NCBI RefSeq assembly: GCF_004355225.1 | Contig: NZ_CP037933.1 | Span: forward strand, 62,001 to 126,000 | Length of the DNA: 64,000 nucleotides | Source: Flavobacterium nackdongense | GTDB taxonomy: Bacteria; Bacteroidota; Bacteroidia; Flavobacteriales; Flavobacteriaceae | Direction of reading: 5' to 3' | Shown here: one piece after another, positions 26,896 to 36,416 of the stretch | How the letters are laid out: every line of letters starts with the position of its first letter | Position numbering within the stretch: the stretch's first letter is position 1 | Position numbers and translations under genes: made by a program | The notes under the pieces: generated by a model | Database searches by the model: none | What the model was told of the DNA's origin: nothing | What the model saw: the letters and a program-made list of their open reading frames with translations, nothing else

Positions 26896-28293
26896 ATGGA
26901 AGGAATGAAACAAAAAATCTTGATATTCTGCTTGTTGGTTGCTAGTATAAACCTATCGGCTCAAGGCTATAAATTGCCCAAGTACACGACCTTTACTTTG
27001 CCCAACGGCCTCACTATTTCGCTGATGGAGCAACACGATGTTCCCACGATTAGTGCCTCGATTATACTTTCGGCGGGCGCTATTTATGATTATGATAAAG
27101 CAGGTTTGGCCTCTTTGACTGCTACGGCTTTAAAACACGGAACTAAAAAATTTCCCAAATCAAAATTAGATGAAGAACTCGATTTCATTGGAGCCTCGGT
27201 TGATACTTATGCTACCAAGGAATTTGCAGGCATCAATGCCAATTTTGCGGCAAAAGATCGCGAAAAAGTATTGGATATTATCAAAGAATTGCTACTCAAT
27301 CCGAGTTTTGATGCAGCAGAGTTTGAAAAAGAGAAAAGCCGCGTGCTAGTCTCACTAGAGCAACAAAAAGAAAGCCCTAGAGCGGTTATTGGTCCTTATT
27401 TTGACACTATGTTGTTCGGAAGTCACGTGTATGGTAATGTAATTAATGGCAGTACTTCTACTGTAAATAAGCTAACTAGTAAAGACGTAAAAGAGTTTTA
27501 TAATGCCAATTACAAACCCAATGATGCCGCCATTTGCATCGTTGGAGATTTTAGTGCCAAAGAGATGAAAGCCACGTTATCAAACTTATTTTCAGCTTGG
27601 GCAAAGGCAACTGCTGAAAAAGAAAATTTGGCATCGAAACCAATCGCAAAACCTACTGAAAATAAAGTATTATTAGTCAACAAAGAAGATGCTAAAGAAA
27701 CTACTTTTTACATTGGTTCACAAGGGATTAGCCGAAATAACCCTGATTTTGTAGCTATCGAAGTAGTAAATACCCTTTTTGGAGGTCGATTTACGTCTAT
27801 GTTGAACGATGAACTTAGAGTCAATTCGGGCTTGACTTATGGTGCCGGAAGTAGATTTAGAACGCTGAAAAATGGAGGCTCCTTCTTTATAAGCACTTTT
27901 ACGGAGTCGAAATCAACAGAGGCTGCCATTGATAAGACACTTGAGGTGTTGAAAAAATTGCACGCCAACGGAATTGATGAAAAATCCTTGAGTTCCGCCA
28001 AAAATTATGTAAAAGGGCAATTCCCTCCTGAATATGAAACCAATCAGCAACTGGCTGGTTTGCTGTCGCAAATGTTTTGGTACAATTTCGATCCATCATT
28101 TATCGATAATTTCGAAAAAAATGTGGACAGCCTCGATTTGGCCAAAGCCAACCAAATTATAGCCCAATATTTCCCTAAAGATAAATTGCAATTTGTGTTA
28201 GTAGGCAAATCGGCAGATATCAAAAAGGTAGCTGAAAAATATGGCAAAGTCACCGAAGTACAAATAACGGATGACATTAAGAATAAAAATTAA
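26896..28293 (+). CDS. M16-family peptidase-like partner lacking the zinc motif
   Basis: The protein has the same fold as its upstream neighbour but where that one has SHFFEH this one reads ASLTATALKHGT, so the HxxEH zinc site is absent. It keeps the substrate-binding R/Y region (LNDELRVNSGLTYGAG). This matches the inactive subunit of two-gene M16 proteases. A signal peptide (KQKILIFCLLVASINLSAQ) is present. ATGs at 26878 (14-bp overlap with the upstream gene), 26896 and 26905 are all possible; I chose 26896, and 26905 would give the tidiest signal peptide. Confidence 0.9.
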   Translation: MEGMKQKILIFCLLVASINLSAQGYKLPKYTTFTLPNGLTISLMEQHDVPTISASIILSAGAIYDYDKAGLASLTATALKHGTKKFPKSKLDEELDFIGASVDTYATKEFAGINANFAAKDREKVLDIIKELLLNPSFDAAEFEKEKSRVLVSLEQQKESPRAVIGPYFDTMLFGSHVYGNVINGSTSTVNKLTSKDVKEFYNANYKPNDAAICIVGDFSAKEMKATLSNLFSAWAKATAEKENLASKPIAKPTENKVLLVNKEDAKETTFYIGSQGISRNNPDFVAIEVVNTLFGGRFTSMLNDELRVNSGLTYGAGSRFRTLKNGGSFFISTFTESKSTEAAIDKTLEVLKKLHANGIDEKSLSSAKNYVKGQFPPEYETNQQLAGLLSQMFWYNFDPSFIDNFEKNVDSLDLAKANQIIAQYFPKDKLQFVLVGKSADIKKVAEKYGKVTEVQITDDIKNKN

Positions 28294-28297
28294 GATC

Positions 28298-28323
28298 AAA
28301 AAGGGATTTAGTTCCCTTTTTTT
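28298..28323 (+). terminator. Terminator of the M16 gene pair
   Basis: AAAAAGGGA pairs with TCCCTTTTT across a short loop and runs into a T tract, shortly after the stop at 28293. Confidence 0.75.
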
Positions 28324-28373
28324 GTGGTCTATAATTTCAAATTAGGGTTTTGCTGGAAATGTTGTGAAGTTTT

Positions 28374-28533
28374 TTTACCACATAGTTTTTATTATGGTTT
28401 AGATAGCTATCAGAATATAGATTTTATTTTAGAAAGCTTCGCTTTTGTATAGTATTCATAGCACTATGTGCAAAAAGAATTTTCTATGTCAATCTTTTTT
28501 AACAATTTCGAATACTTTTCTCTATGTGGTTTA
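28374..28533. repeat. Long-range inverted repeat, ACCACATAG arms
   Basis: ACCACATAG (28377-28385) is inverted as CTATGTGGT (28522-28530), with A/T-rich flanks that also match. The 135-bp interior has no ORF. It may be a small dispersed intergenic element; no target duplication is clear. Confidence 0.4.
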
Positions 28534-28579
28534 AATTAATTTCAAATTTATTCTCACACAAAACCCAGTAGAACTCAAA

Positions 28580-29290
28580 TTAGGATTCATTTTCAATATC
28601 AAAATACCCTTTGACTTTTATTTTGGCAGTGAAAAAATTCAAGAACAGCACTACAAAAAATAAAAATAAAAAAGCTTGGGCTGTCGCCAATATTTTTCCG
28701 ATAATCGTAATAGGATAAAAATCGCCATAGCCAATAGAAGCCGAATTGATTGTGCTGAAATAAATGGCATCAAACCAATGCGTAAAGGGCTTATTCAAAT
28801 AATTGCCGCAAGAATACAAAACGCCAAACGAAAAAATGATTTCGATATAATTAAGAAAAAGCAAAAGCATCGATCTTTTATAAGAACGTGGTTTCGAAAT
28901 GATATCTGAAGCAAATATTAAAGTGGGAATATACAATACGGTTTCTAACAATAAATAAATCATAATGTAGATTACATAATGGTAGCTCTGCCACTCATAA
29001 ATTAAAATGAATAGGGGAAAGGCTATTTTCAAAATAACATACAAATCCAAAGCTAAATCACGATATTCATAGCCTTTTAAATAAGCCAAATATTTGATGT
29101 AAACTCCGGGAAAAAGTAATTGGGAGGACGAGAGAAACAACCGAACGATTTTTTCAATTCCGTTGTCATTTTGATGATTGTTGTTCCAAATCGCTTTGAT
29201 GTTCATCACGCGTTTTTGAACAGGATTGTATTCCGGTTTTGGAATCTTAGCTAGATTTCCTAAAAATAATTTCTTCAAAACCCTTTTCAT
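28580..29290 (-). CDS. Potassium-channel-like membrane protein
   Basis: This 236-residue protein has several hydrophobic segments and, near residue 185, the selectivity-filter motif SIGYGD in NSASIGYGDFYPIT, preceded by a pore helix (FDAIYFSTI) and followed by a final transmembrane helix. This is the two-TM ion-channel fold (Ion_trans_2) with extra N-terminal helices. There is no RCK or cyclic-nucleotide domain. It lies 70 bp downstream of the methyltransferase gene and may be cotranscribed with it. Confidence 0.8.
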   Translation of the reverse strand: MKRVLKKLFLGNLAKIPKPEYNPVQKRVMNIKAIWNNNHQNDNGIEKIVRLFLSSSQLLFPGVYIKYLAYLKGYEYRDLALDLYVILKIAFPLFILIYEWQSYHYVIYIMIYLLLETVLYIPTLIFASDIISKPRSYKRSMLLLFLNYIEIIFSFGVLYSCGNYLNKPFTHWFDAIYFSTINSASIGYGDFYPITIIGKILATAQAFLFLFFVVLFLNFFTAKIKVKGYFDIENES

Positions 29291-29360
29291 AATCGCTCGA
29301 GATGGAATTGACCTCTAATATACAAAATATTTGCCGATTTAGAGTGTTGAAACTTGATAA

Positions 29361-30026
29361 TTATGATTTGCGTTCAATTAAAATGAGCTCATTGGTTTTG
29401 TCCATTTTGTTGAATCTGGAAACAGTATATTTTTTAGGGTCAAAATGCTTCAAGTACTCCAAATTGCGTTGGCTGTCTTTTGGTTTTAAAAGCATTGTAT
29501 TGAAAAGAATTCGTCCTTTGGGTTTCAATAAGAAGCAAATTCGGTTAACAAAAAAGAATTCAAACAAAAAATCTGGCATTCGAGTGTCTTCAAAAATATC
29601 AATGATTATGAAGTCAAATTTTGTAGCTGTTTTGAGTGCATAATTGGCCGCATCATCAATAATTATTTCCAAATTAGGAATCGCATCGAGCTTAAAATAG
29701 GAATTGGCAATATCAATTATGGATTTGTCAATTTCTACGCCGGTGATTTGACCTTTGAAATCAATTTCATCTACCAATGTTCTGATTACGGAGCCACCTG
29801 CCACGCCAAGCACAAGAATATTATTCATTGCTTTTATTTTTTCGAAACCAATGACTTTTAGGCCTTTTCGTAATATGCGCTGCAAATTACCATACGAATA
29901 GTTCGTGTTCAAGCTGTCTAAAACCAATTTTCCATTCGCCCAAGTTACTTCCAAGCTTTTGCTAATGGTCGATTTTTGTTCAAAAATGGTAATTGGAAAA
30001 ATGTAACTGAGCAGTTTTTGAAGCAT
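29361..30026 (-). CDS. Spermidine synthase-like SAM-dependent methyltransferase
   Basis: This 221-residue protein shows the Rossmann SAM-binding pattern: ILVLGVAGGSVIRTL, GVEIDKSIIDIA, IIDDAANYA and FDFIIIDIFED. That is the spermidine synthase-like fold, but it lacks the full N-terminal tetramerisation domain, so it may not act on polyamines. Minus-strand TATTTTTG at 30050-30043 lies 16 nt before the ATG. Function beyond the fold is uncertain. Confidence 0.75.
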   Translation of the reverse strand: MLQKLLSYIFPITIFEQKSTISKSLEVTWANGKLVLDSLNTNYSYGNLQRILRKGLKVIGFEKIKAMNNILVLGVAGGSVIRTLVDEIDFKGQITGVEIDKSIIDIANSYFKLDAIPNLEIIIDDAANYALKTATKFDFIIIDIFEDTRMPDFLFEFFFVNRICFLLKPKGRILFNTMLLKPKDSQRNLEYLKHFDPKKYTVSRFNKMDKTNELILIERKS

Positions 30027-30087
30027 TTGAATTTATTTTTACCAAAAATACGGGAATAATGCTAATTTTACGAAAAATTGCGGTCAA

Positions 30088-30645
30088 ATGAAAAAAAGCT
30101 TTTACAAATTGATATTCTTCAAAATGATGGGTTGGAAAATCACAGGTGCATTTGACGAAAACATCAAAAAATGCGTTTTAATGGTTCTCCCGCACACGAG
30201 CTGGCACGATTTCTATCTGGGTATATTTACCAGAGGAATTGTGGGTTTGGAAATGAATTTCATCGCAAAAAAAGAATTGTTTCGTTTTCCATTCGGTTAT
30301 TATTTCCGATGGATGGGTGGAGCGCCTATTGATAGAGTAGGTAGTTTGAATAAAGTGGAAGCGATTGCAAAAATATTCGAAAATCATACCGAATTCCGCT
30401 TGGCCATTTCTCCGGAAGGAACCAGAAAAAAAACTAGCGAACTCAGGTCTGGTTTTTATTATATCGCCTTAAAAGCAAATGTTCCTATAATTCCGGTTGC
30501 TTTTGATTTTGGTAAAAAAGAAGTAAATGTTGGCGAGCCGTTTTTTCCAACTGCGAATTACGAGCAGGACCTGAAAATTATTTTGGATCATTTTCAAGGA
30601 GTCCTCGGTAAGATTCCTGAAAATGGTTTTACTCCCCTAAATTGA
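30088..30645 (+). CDS. PlsC-type 1-acylglycerol-3-phosphate acyltransferase family
   Basis: This 185-residue protein has the acyltransferase HX4D motif (H36-TSWH-D41), the glycerolipid-binding MGGAPIDR, SPEGTRKK and the terminal VPIIPVAFDFG. This set defines the PlsC/LPLAT family; the short length without transmembrane segments matches a small, peripherally attached subgroup in Bacteroidetes. It likely transfers an acyl chain in phospholipid or aminolipid synthesis. It converges on the XRE regulator with a 1-bp gap. Confidence 0.85.
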   Translation: MKKSFYKLIFFKMMGWKITGAFDENIKKCVLMVLPHTSWHDFYLGIFTRGIVGLEMNFIAKKELFRFPFGYYFRWMGGAPIDRVGSLNKVEAIAKIFENHTEFRLAISPEGTRKKTSELRSGFYYIALKANVPIIPVAFDFGKKEVNVGEPFFPTANYEQDLKIILDHFQGVLGKIPENGFTPLN

Positions 30646-30646
30646 T

Positions 30647-31126
30647 TTAATCTTCAGCATAGGTTTTGAAAGTTCCGTTTTTGTAAAAAATAACTATTCG
30701 TTCAATTTCAGTATCGGTTTTTTGAGGTAATACAGATGGTGTTTTTGAAAACATACTCCCGTTAGTGGCTTCTGTTAGATTTGCCGAAATCGAAATTTTT
30801 TCGGCAACCGCTTCGATGCTTTTTTCAATTTTGGTTGCTGCGATAGTTTCTATTTGGATTGGAGTAGGAGCTGCTCTTTTTGTCTCAATTGCGTCCTCCG
30901 ATTTTGGAAAACTTCCTTTTCCATTGAGTAACCAATACAAATCTACATCGGGAAAAACTTCCATTATTTTAAGCATAAAATCCAAACTTGGTTTGTTTCT
31001 GCCTGAAAGTAGGTGAGACATACTCGAACGCTGTGCGCCTATTTTATCGGCAAATGAAGAGGCACTTAAGCTGTAATAATCGAGTATGATTTCTAATCTT
31101 TTTATAAAACTTTCAGTGTTTATCAT
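30647..31126 (-). CDS. XRE-family transcriptional regulator
   Basis: This 159-residue protein has an N-terminal helix-turn-helix (about residues 5-60; SASSFADKIGAQRSSMSHLL followed by SGRNKPSLDFMLKIM) and the common Bacteroidetes extension DVDLYWLLNGKG. The C-terminal half is low in structure. Three related palindromes, TGTAA-A-TTACA over the start codon and two TTACAnnTGTAA upstream, suggest autoregulation. Confidence 0.85.
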   Translation of the reverse strand: MINTESFIKRLEIILDYYSLSASSFADKIGAQRSSMSHLLSGRNKPSLDFMLKIMEVFPDVDLYWLLNGKGSFPKSEDAIETKRAAPTPIQIETIAATKIEKSIEAVAEKISISANLTEATNGSMFSKTPSVLPQKTDTEIERIVIFYKNGTFKTYAED

Positions 31127-31127
31127 T

Positions 31128-31201
31128 GTAAATTACATTTTAATTTTTCAGTGTTACAAATGTAATCAAAAACAAATTACAAACGAGTGTTACAGATGTA
31201 A
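31128..31201. promoter_or_regulatory. Operator-like palindromes at the XRE regulator gene
   Basis: TGTAAATTACA (31128-31138), TTACAAATGTAA (31154-31165) and TTACAGATGTAA (31190-31201) share the half-site TTACA/TGTAA. The last two are 36 bp apart and both sit in a larger GTGTTACA(A/G)ATGTAA direct repeat. Confidence 0.6.
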
Positions 31202-31395
31202 ATAGATGGTAAAAACAATGATTTATAGTTATTTTATGAGTGAAGTAGTTAACTTTAAAACACTGGATATAAGTTAAATAAATGTAAAATAAAAATAAAT
31301 TCACAAAGATCAATTTAGCGTTGCTTTTATATCAAAATTATCCTGTAAATTATGTTTACAATTCTAAATTATTAGAAATAATAATAGAATTACAA

Positions 31396-31422
31396 TTGTT
31401 AATTTAAAGATGTTTACTTTTG
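31396..31422 (+). promoter_or_regulatory. Promoter of the M14 peptidase gene
   Basis: TTG (31396-31398), 16 nt, TACTTTTG (31415-31422), 18 nt before the ATG at 31441. Confidence 0.5.
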
Positions 31423-31440
31423 TAAAGCAAAATTACACAC

Positions 31441-32595
31441 ATGGATTTAGAACAATTGTACGATCGATATAAAGATCAATCTATCGCGGGACGTTATCTA
31501 ACTTTAGATGCTATTCTGCCAATTTTTGAAAAATGGAATACCAAGAATCAATTGAAAATAATTGGCAAATCGGTACTCGGGGTTTCGATTTATAGTTACC
31601 AAATTGGGAGCGGAAAAACAAAAATTTTCCTTTGGTCACAAATGCACGGAAACGAAAGTACGACCACAAAAGCATTGATTGACTTTTTGCATTTTCTAAA
31701 TGGGGAGACTGTATTAGCGACAACATTGCTTGAAAGTTTTACTTTTTGTTGCATTCCCATTTTGAATCCAGATGGAGCAAAAGCATACACTAGGGAAAAT
31801 GCTAATAAAGTAGATTTGAATCGCGACTCACAAGATCTCTCCCAGCCTGAGAGTAGAATATTAAGGGCAGTTTTCGAAGATTTTCAACCGCATTTTTGTT
31901 TCAATTTGCACGATCAGCGCACTATTTTTGGGGTTGGCGACACCGGGAAACCAGCAACATTGTCATTTTTAGCACCATCGTACAACGAGACGAGAGATGT
32001 GAATGCGAATCGATTAAAAGCCATCAATCTTATTTCAGGCATAAATGAGGTGTTGCAGGAGCTTATTCCTGGGCAAATTGGGCGTTTTGATGATGGTTTC
32101 AATATCAATTGCATCGGAGATACATTTCAGTACTTGGGCGTGCCGACCGTTTTGTTCGAAGCGGGGCATTTTCCAAACGACTACCAAAGAGAACAGACCA
32201 GAAAATATGTTTTTGTTTCTTTGGTATGCAGTTTTCAACGACTTAACGAAAACGATTTAGTCAACAACGAATTTGATAAATATTTGAGTATTCCTCAAAA
32301 TAAAGTAGTTTTTTATGATTTTTTATATAAAAATGTCAAAATAAATTATGATGGTATCGAAATAATCACGAAATTTGCAGCACAATACAAAGAGGAATTA
32401 ATTGATAATCAAATTTGTTTTAATGCCTATATTGTGCATATAGGAGAATTGGATAATTTTTTCGGACATTTTGAATATGATGCAAAAGAGGCTCTTTATC
32501 AGGATGAAAATGAGAATTTTCCAAAATTAAATCAAAAAGCTGATTTTTATTTAAGTAATGGTTTTGCCGTTATCAATGGATTAATTTCCCAATAG
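31441..32595 (+). CDS. M14-family zinc carboxypeptidase-like protein
   Basis: This 384-residue protein has the M14 zinc ligands HxxE in SQMHGNEST (His near residue 69) and a distal His in FNLHDQR, with VDLNRDSQ as the substrate-binding Arg region and a candidate catalytic Glu in VLFEAGHFPNDYQRE. There is no signal peptide, so it is cytoplasmic, unlike most digestive members. It may trim peptides or peptidoglycan fragments. The following gene is an Lrp-type regulator. Confidence 0.85.
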   Translation: MDLEQLYDRYKDQSIAGRYLTLDAILPIFEKWNTKNQLKIIGKSVLGVSIYSYQIGSGKTKIFLWSQMHGNESTTTKALIDFLHFLNGETVLATTLLESFTFCCIPILNPDGAKAYTRENANKVDLNRDSQDLSQPESRILRAVFEDFQPHFCFNLHDQRTIFGVGDTGKPATLSFLAPSYNETRDVNANRLKAINLISGINEVLQELIPGQIGRFDDGFNINCIGDTFQYLGVPTVLFEAGHFPNDYQREQTRKYVFVSLVCSFQRLNENDLVNNEFDKYLSIPQNKVVFYDFLYKNVKINYDGIEIITKFAAQYKEELIDNQICFNAYIVHIGELDNFFGHFEYDAKEALYQDENENFPKLNQKADFYLSNGFAVINGLISQ

Positions 32596-32635
32596 AATTT
32601 GTAATTGTAGTTATAAATATTAAAAATATTGAATT

Positions 32636-33115
32636 ATGAGTAAGTTTCGTTTAGATGAAGTAGACCATCAAATTTTGGACATGTTGATTGACAACACTAG
32701 AATTCCTTTTACAGATATTGCTAAAAAATTATTAATTTCTGCAGGTACCGTGCACGTTAGGGTGAAGAAAATGGAGGATGCGGAAATAATTATGGGCTCG
32801 TCCTTAGTATTGGATTATGATAAATTAGGATATTCTTTTATAGCTTACGTTGGAGTTTTTCTTAATAATACCTCTCAAACAAAATTCGTTTTACAAAGAA
32901 TAAACGAAATACCTTTTGTGACTGTGGCTTCTGTGACTACCGGAAAATTTAATATTTTCTGCAAAATTAGAGCTAAAGACACCAAACATGCCAAAGATGT
33001 CATTTTTATGATTGATGATATCGACGGCGTTTACAGAACAGAAACAATGATTTCTCTAGAAGAAAGCATCAATGATAAAAAGCGTTTAATGCATACTATA
33101 TTCAAGGATATATAA
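32636..33115 (+). CDS. Lrp/AsnC-family transcriptional regulator
   Basis: This 159-residue protein has the N-terminal winged helix (LDEVDHQILDMLIDNTRIPF, then TDIAKKLLISAGTVHVRVKKM) and a C-terminal RAM domain with the alpha-beta repeat VASVTTGKFNIFCKIRAKD. Regulators of this family usually respond to amino acids. It starts 40 bp after the M14 peptidase and is followed by a terminator, so the two are probably cotranscribed. Confidence 0.9.
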   Translation: MSKFRLDEVDHQILDMLIDNTRIPFTDIAKKLLISAGTVHVRVKKMEDAEIIMGSSLVLDYDKLGYSFIAYVGVFLNNTSQTKFVLQRINEIPFVTVASVTTGKFNIFCKIRAKDTKHAKDVIFMIDDIDGVYRTETMISLEESINDKKRLMHTIFKDI

Positions 33116-33142
33116 TTCATTTGAAACCTATTACATCAGTAA

Positions 33143-33169
33143 CCTCAAGTGAATTCTTGGGGTTTTTTT
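33143..33169 (+). terminator. Terminator after the Lrp regulator
   Basis: CCTCAAG (33143-33149) pairs with CTTGGGG (33156-33162), one G-T pair, followed by seven T. Confidence 0.8.
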
Positions 33170-33205
33170 ATAAAACTATAATACACCATAACTAACTAAA
33201 CCCAT

Positions 33206-35788
33206 ATGTACACCCATCCTAAAATCGAACGTTTTAACGAAGAAGTTCTTTCGAAATACCATATTTATAATAGTGTTTTTATCACTTTGCCTTTTGATTC
33301 TATAGACAATACCGGCGCTTTATTGCCTTTGTTTACTGAGGGGTGTGAAAATGGTTTCAAAAAACAGGAAACGCCAAAAGAAATATTAGATTTATTTTCT
33401 CAAAAATACCTTAGTGGCGCTTCAGAAAAGGAAAAAATAGATTTGATGTTTCGTTTTATTCAATATATCGAGCGTCAAATTGTGCTTTTTGATGCGGTGG
33501 AAGATGCTGCATTTCCGGTTGTGAATAATATGGATGGACGAGGTTCATTGCGCGATATCAAAGAAAAAGCAGCTGTTCAAGATAGGGAATCAGAACTCAT
33601 TTCGTTTTTAGAAAATTTTAATGTTCGAACCGTTCTAACAGCGCATCCTACTCAGTTTTATCCCGGATCTGTTCTTGGAATTATTAATGATTTGACCGAT
33701 GCAATTCGTAAAAATAATTTGCTAGAAATCAAACAATTGCTGGCACAATTAGGAAAAACTCCATTTATTCAAAATGAAAAGCCGAATCCTTTTGACGAAG
33801 CGGTTAGTTTGATTTGGTATTTAGAAAATGTCTTTTATGAAACCGCGGGTGAAATTGTCCACTACCTTCAAAAAAATATTTTAAAAGGAGAATCTATTAA
33901 TAATCAATTGATAAAACTTGGGTTTTGGCCTGGTGGTGATCGGGATGGAAATCCTTTTGTAACCACCGAAATTACACTTAAAGTTGCCGATCGATTGAGA
34001 ACTTCTATTCTGAAATGTTACTATCGTGAGATGAGAAGCCTGAAAAGAAAGCTTACTTTCCATGAAGTGGATGTTTTGGTTGCCGAACTTGAATACAAAT
34101 TGTATCGTTCTGTTTTTTATTCGAAAGGGGAAATTTACATTACTTTAGAGGAATTCATTTCGCAGTTAAACAAAATTAGAACGATTCTTATTGAACGAAA
34201 TCAGTCCTTGTATTTGGATGAATTGGAGGCACTTTTGATTAAAGTAAATTTATTCGGTTTCCATTTTGCTTCCTTGGATATCAGACAGAATAGTAAAATA
34301 CATGATGCTGTTTTTGAGGATGTTGTACTGTATTATTTAAACTCAAATGCTACCGTTTTTCCTTCGAATTATTTTGAATTATCCGAAGCTGAAAAAATGG
34401 AAGTTTTGTCTAGGTTAAACGGCAATCTGGATTCTGGTGTGTTTGAAAATGAAATAACAAGATCAACTGTAGAATCAATTCAAGCCATTAGAAAAATTCA
34501 AGAAAATAATGGAGAATTTGGCGCAAATAGGTACATCATCAGCAATAACGAAAGTGCCTTGAATGTAATGGAAACATTTGCACTTTTCAAATTGAATAAT
34601 TGGGAAAACCCAACGGTTGATATTATTCCGCTTTTCGAATCGGTCGATGATTTGCAGAATGCGTATGTGATTATGGAGAAATTATACACTAATCCTGTTT
34701 ATGCAGCGCATTTGGCTAGAAGGAATAACAAACAAACGATTATGCTTGGTTTTTCCGACGGTACGAAGGATGGAGGTTATTTGATGGCAAATTGGAGTAT
34801 TTACAAAGCCAAAGAAGAACTTACTGCCATGTCTAGGAAATATGGCATAAAAGCCCTCTTTTTTGATGGTCGTGGTGGACCGCCAGCGCGTGGTGGAGGA
34901 AAAACGCATAAGTTCTATGCTTCTTTAGGTCCCAATATTGAGAATAATGAAATACAAATTACAGTTCAGGGCCAGACCATTAGTTCTAATTTTGGGACTT
35001 TGGATTCTTGTCGTTACAATTTAGAAAATTTATTGAGTGCCGGTGCCACGAACCAGGTTTTTAATAAGCAAAAAAATAGCCTAACCAGCAGTGAAAAAGA
35101 AATTTTAGATCAATTAGCGGCTTTGGGTTATGAAAAATATTTGAGTTTCAAGAATCATCCAAAATTCATTCCGTACTTGGAACAAATGAGTACATTAAAG
35201 TATTACGCTAAAACCAATATCGGAAGTCGTCCATCAAAAAGGAGTAAATCCGAAACATTGGAATTTTCGGATCTTAGAGCTATTCCATTTGTAGGTTCCT
35301 GGAGTCAACTAAAACAGAATGTTCCCGGTTTTTTTGGAGTGGGTTCGGCTTTAAAATATTTTGAAGACAATAATTGGGATTTGGTTCAAGATCTGTATAA
35401 CAATTCGTTGTTCTTTAGAACCTTGCTTGAAAACAGTATGATGTCATTGGCTAAGTCATTTTTCCCATTGACTTCCTATATGAAAAATGATCCTGAGTTT
35501 GGGGAGTTTTGGCAAATTATTTATGATGAATTTTTAGAAACTAAAAGATTATTACTCAAAATAGCTGGGCATAAATCATTGATGGAAAATTATCCTGACG
35601 GTAAAGCTTCAATTGATATTAGAGAACGTATTGTATTGCCTTTGTTAACGATACAGCAATATGCTTTGCTTAGAATTAATGAGTTAAATAAAGAAGATAA
35701 TCCAGATTTAGGATTGATCCAAACCTATGAGAAAATTGTAACTCGTTCCCTTTTTGGAAATACGAATGCGAGTAGAAACTCGGCTTAG
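33206..35788 (+). CDS. ppc: Phosphoenolpyruvate carboxylase
   Basis: This enzyme carboxylates PEP to oxaloacetate, refilling the TCA cycle. The 860-residue protein has the catalytic His in VLTAHPTQ near residue 147, the region WPGGDRDGNPFV, the PEP-binding FFDGRGGPPARGGG, and SNNESALNVME. Overall length matches the Bacteroidetes form. It forms its own unit, followed 54 bp later by a DinB-like gene. Confidence 0.96.
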   Translation: MYTHPKIERFNEEVLSKYHIYNSVFITLPFDSIDNTGALLPLFTEGCENGFKKQETPKEILDLFSQKYLSGASEKEKIDLMFRFIQYIERQIVLFDAVEDAAFPVVNNMDGRGSLRDIKEKAAVQDRESELISFLENFNVRTVLTAHPTQFYPGSVLGIINDLTDAIRKNNLLEIKQLLAQLGKTPFIQNEKPNPFDEAVSLIWYLENVFYETAGEIVHYLQKNILKGESINNQLIKLGFWPGGDRDGNPFVTTEITLKVADRLRTSILKCYYREMRSLKRKLTFHEVDVLVAELEYKLYRSVFYSKGEIYITLEEFISQLNKIRTILIERNQSLYLDELEALLIKVNLFGFHFASLDIRQNSKIHDAVFEDVVLYYLNSNATVFPSNYFELSEAEKMEVLSRLNGNLDSGVFENEITRSTVESIQAIRKIQENNGEFGANRYIISNNESALNVMETFALFKLNNWENPTVDIIPLFESVDDLQNAYVIMEKLYTNPVYAAHLARRNNKQTIMLGFSDGTKDGGYLMANWSIYKAKEELTAMSRKYGIKALFFDGRGGPPARGGGKTHKFYASLGPNIENNEIQITVQGQTISSNFGTLDSCRYNLENLLSAGATNQVFNKQKNSLTSSEKEILDQLAALGYEKYLSFKNHPKFIPYLEQMSTLKYYAKTNIGSRPSKRSKSETLEFSDLRAIPFVGSWSQLKQNVPGFFGVGSALKYFEDNNWDLVQDLYNNSLFFRTLLENSMMSLAKSFFPLTSYMKNDPEFGEFWQIIYDEFLETKRLLLKIAGHKSLMENYPDGKASIDIRERIVLPLLTIQQYALLRINELNKEDNPDLGLIQTYEKIVTRSLFGNTNASRNSA

Positions 35789-35842
35789 TGGTTTGAATTT
35801 TAAAAAAGTAATTACCAAATTTCCATTCTAAAATTATCTGTT

Positions 35843-36358
35843 ATGAATTCCAATCAATTGCCCGTAAATGAATATTCTCAGTTCAATGCGACCTATATCA
35901 ATGCCCTTGAAAATGTTGAATTATTAGAAGAATTAGAAATCAGTTTGCATGATTTTATCAAGTTTGTGCAAAATATTCCAATGGATAAATTTGATTTTCG
36001 GTATGCTGAAGGCAAATGGACCATCAAAGATATTATCCAACATATCATCGATGCCGAAAGAATTTTTGCCTATCGCGCTTTGCGAATTGCCAGAAATGAC
36101 AAAACACCTTTGTCAGGTTTTGAGGAAAACGATTATGTGGAAAATACCGATGCCAACAGTAGAAGTATTCAAGCATTATTAACCGAATTTTCGGCGGTAA
36201 GGCATTGCAATTTATTGCTGTTTAAAAGTTTTTCAGCAGAACAACTCGCTAGAATAGGAATTGCATCCGAAAACGAAGTGTCGGTGCGCGCTTTGGGTTT
36301 TTTGATGATAGGGCATCAAAAGCATCATCAGCGGGTATTTCAAGAGCGGTATTTGTAG
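35843..36358 (+). CDS. DinB-like superfamily protein
   Basis: This 171-residue four-helix-bundle protein contains KWTIKDIIQHIIDAERIFAYR and the C-terminal IGHQKHHQRVFQERYL, giving the three metal-binding His typical of DinB/YfiT proteins (one after KDIIQ, two near the C-terminus). Members bind divalent metals and some transfer thiols; the role here is unknown. Confidence 0.88.
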   Translation: MNSNQLPVNEYSQFNATYINALENVELLEELEISLHDFIKFVQNIPMDKFDFRYAEGKWTIKDIIQHIIDAERIFAYRALRIARNDKTPLSGFEENDYVENTDANSRSIQALLTEFSAVRHCNLLLFKSFSAEQLARIGIASENEVSVRALGFLMIGHQKHHQRVFQERYL

Positions 36359-36363
36359 TATTG

Positions 36364-36401
36364 CAAAAAAAAAGGAACTCCAAATAGAGTTCCATTTTTT
36401 T
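36364..36401. terminator. Bidirectional terminator
   Basis: GGAACTC (36374-36380) and GAGTTCC (36387-36393) form a perfect stem with an A run on the left and a T run on the right, between the convergent DinB-like and acidic-protein genes. Confidence 0.85.
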
Positions 36402-36416
36402 TATGAATAGAAAAAA

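Larger units (their letters stand above)
31127..31440. other. Divergent intergenic region, regulator to M14 peptidase
   Basis: 314 bp, AT-rich, with the operator palindromes near the left end and the M14 promoter near the right. No ORF or RNA gene seen. Confidence 0.5.
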
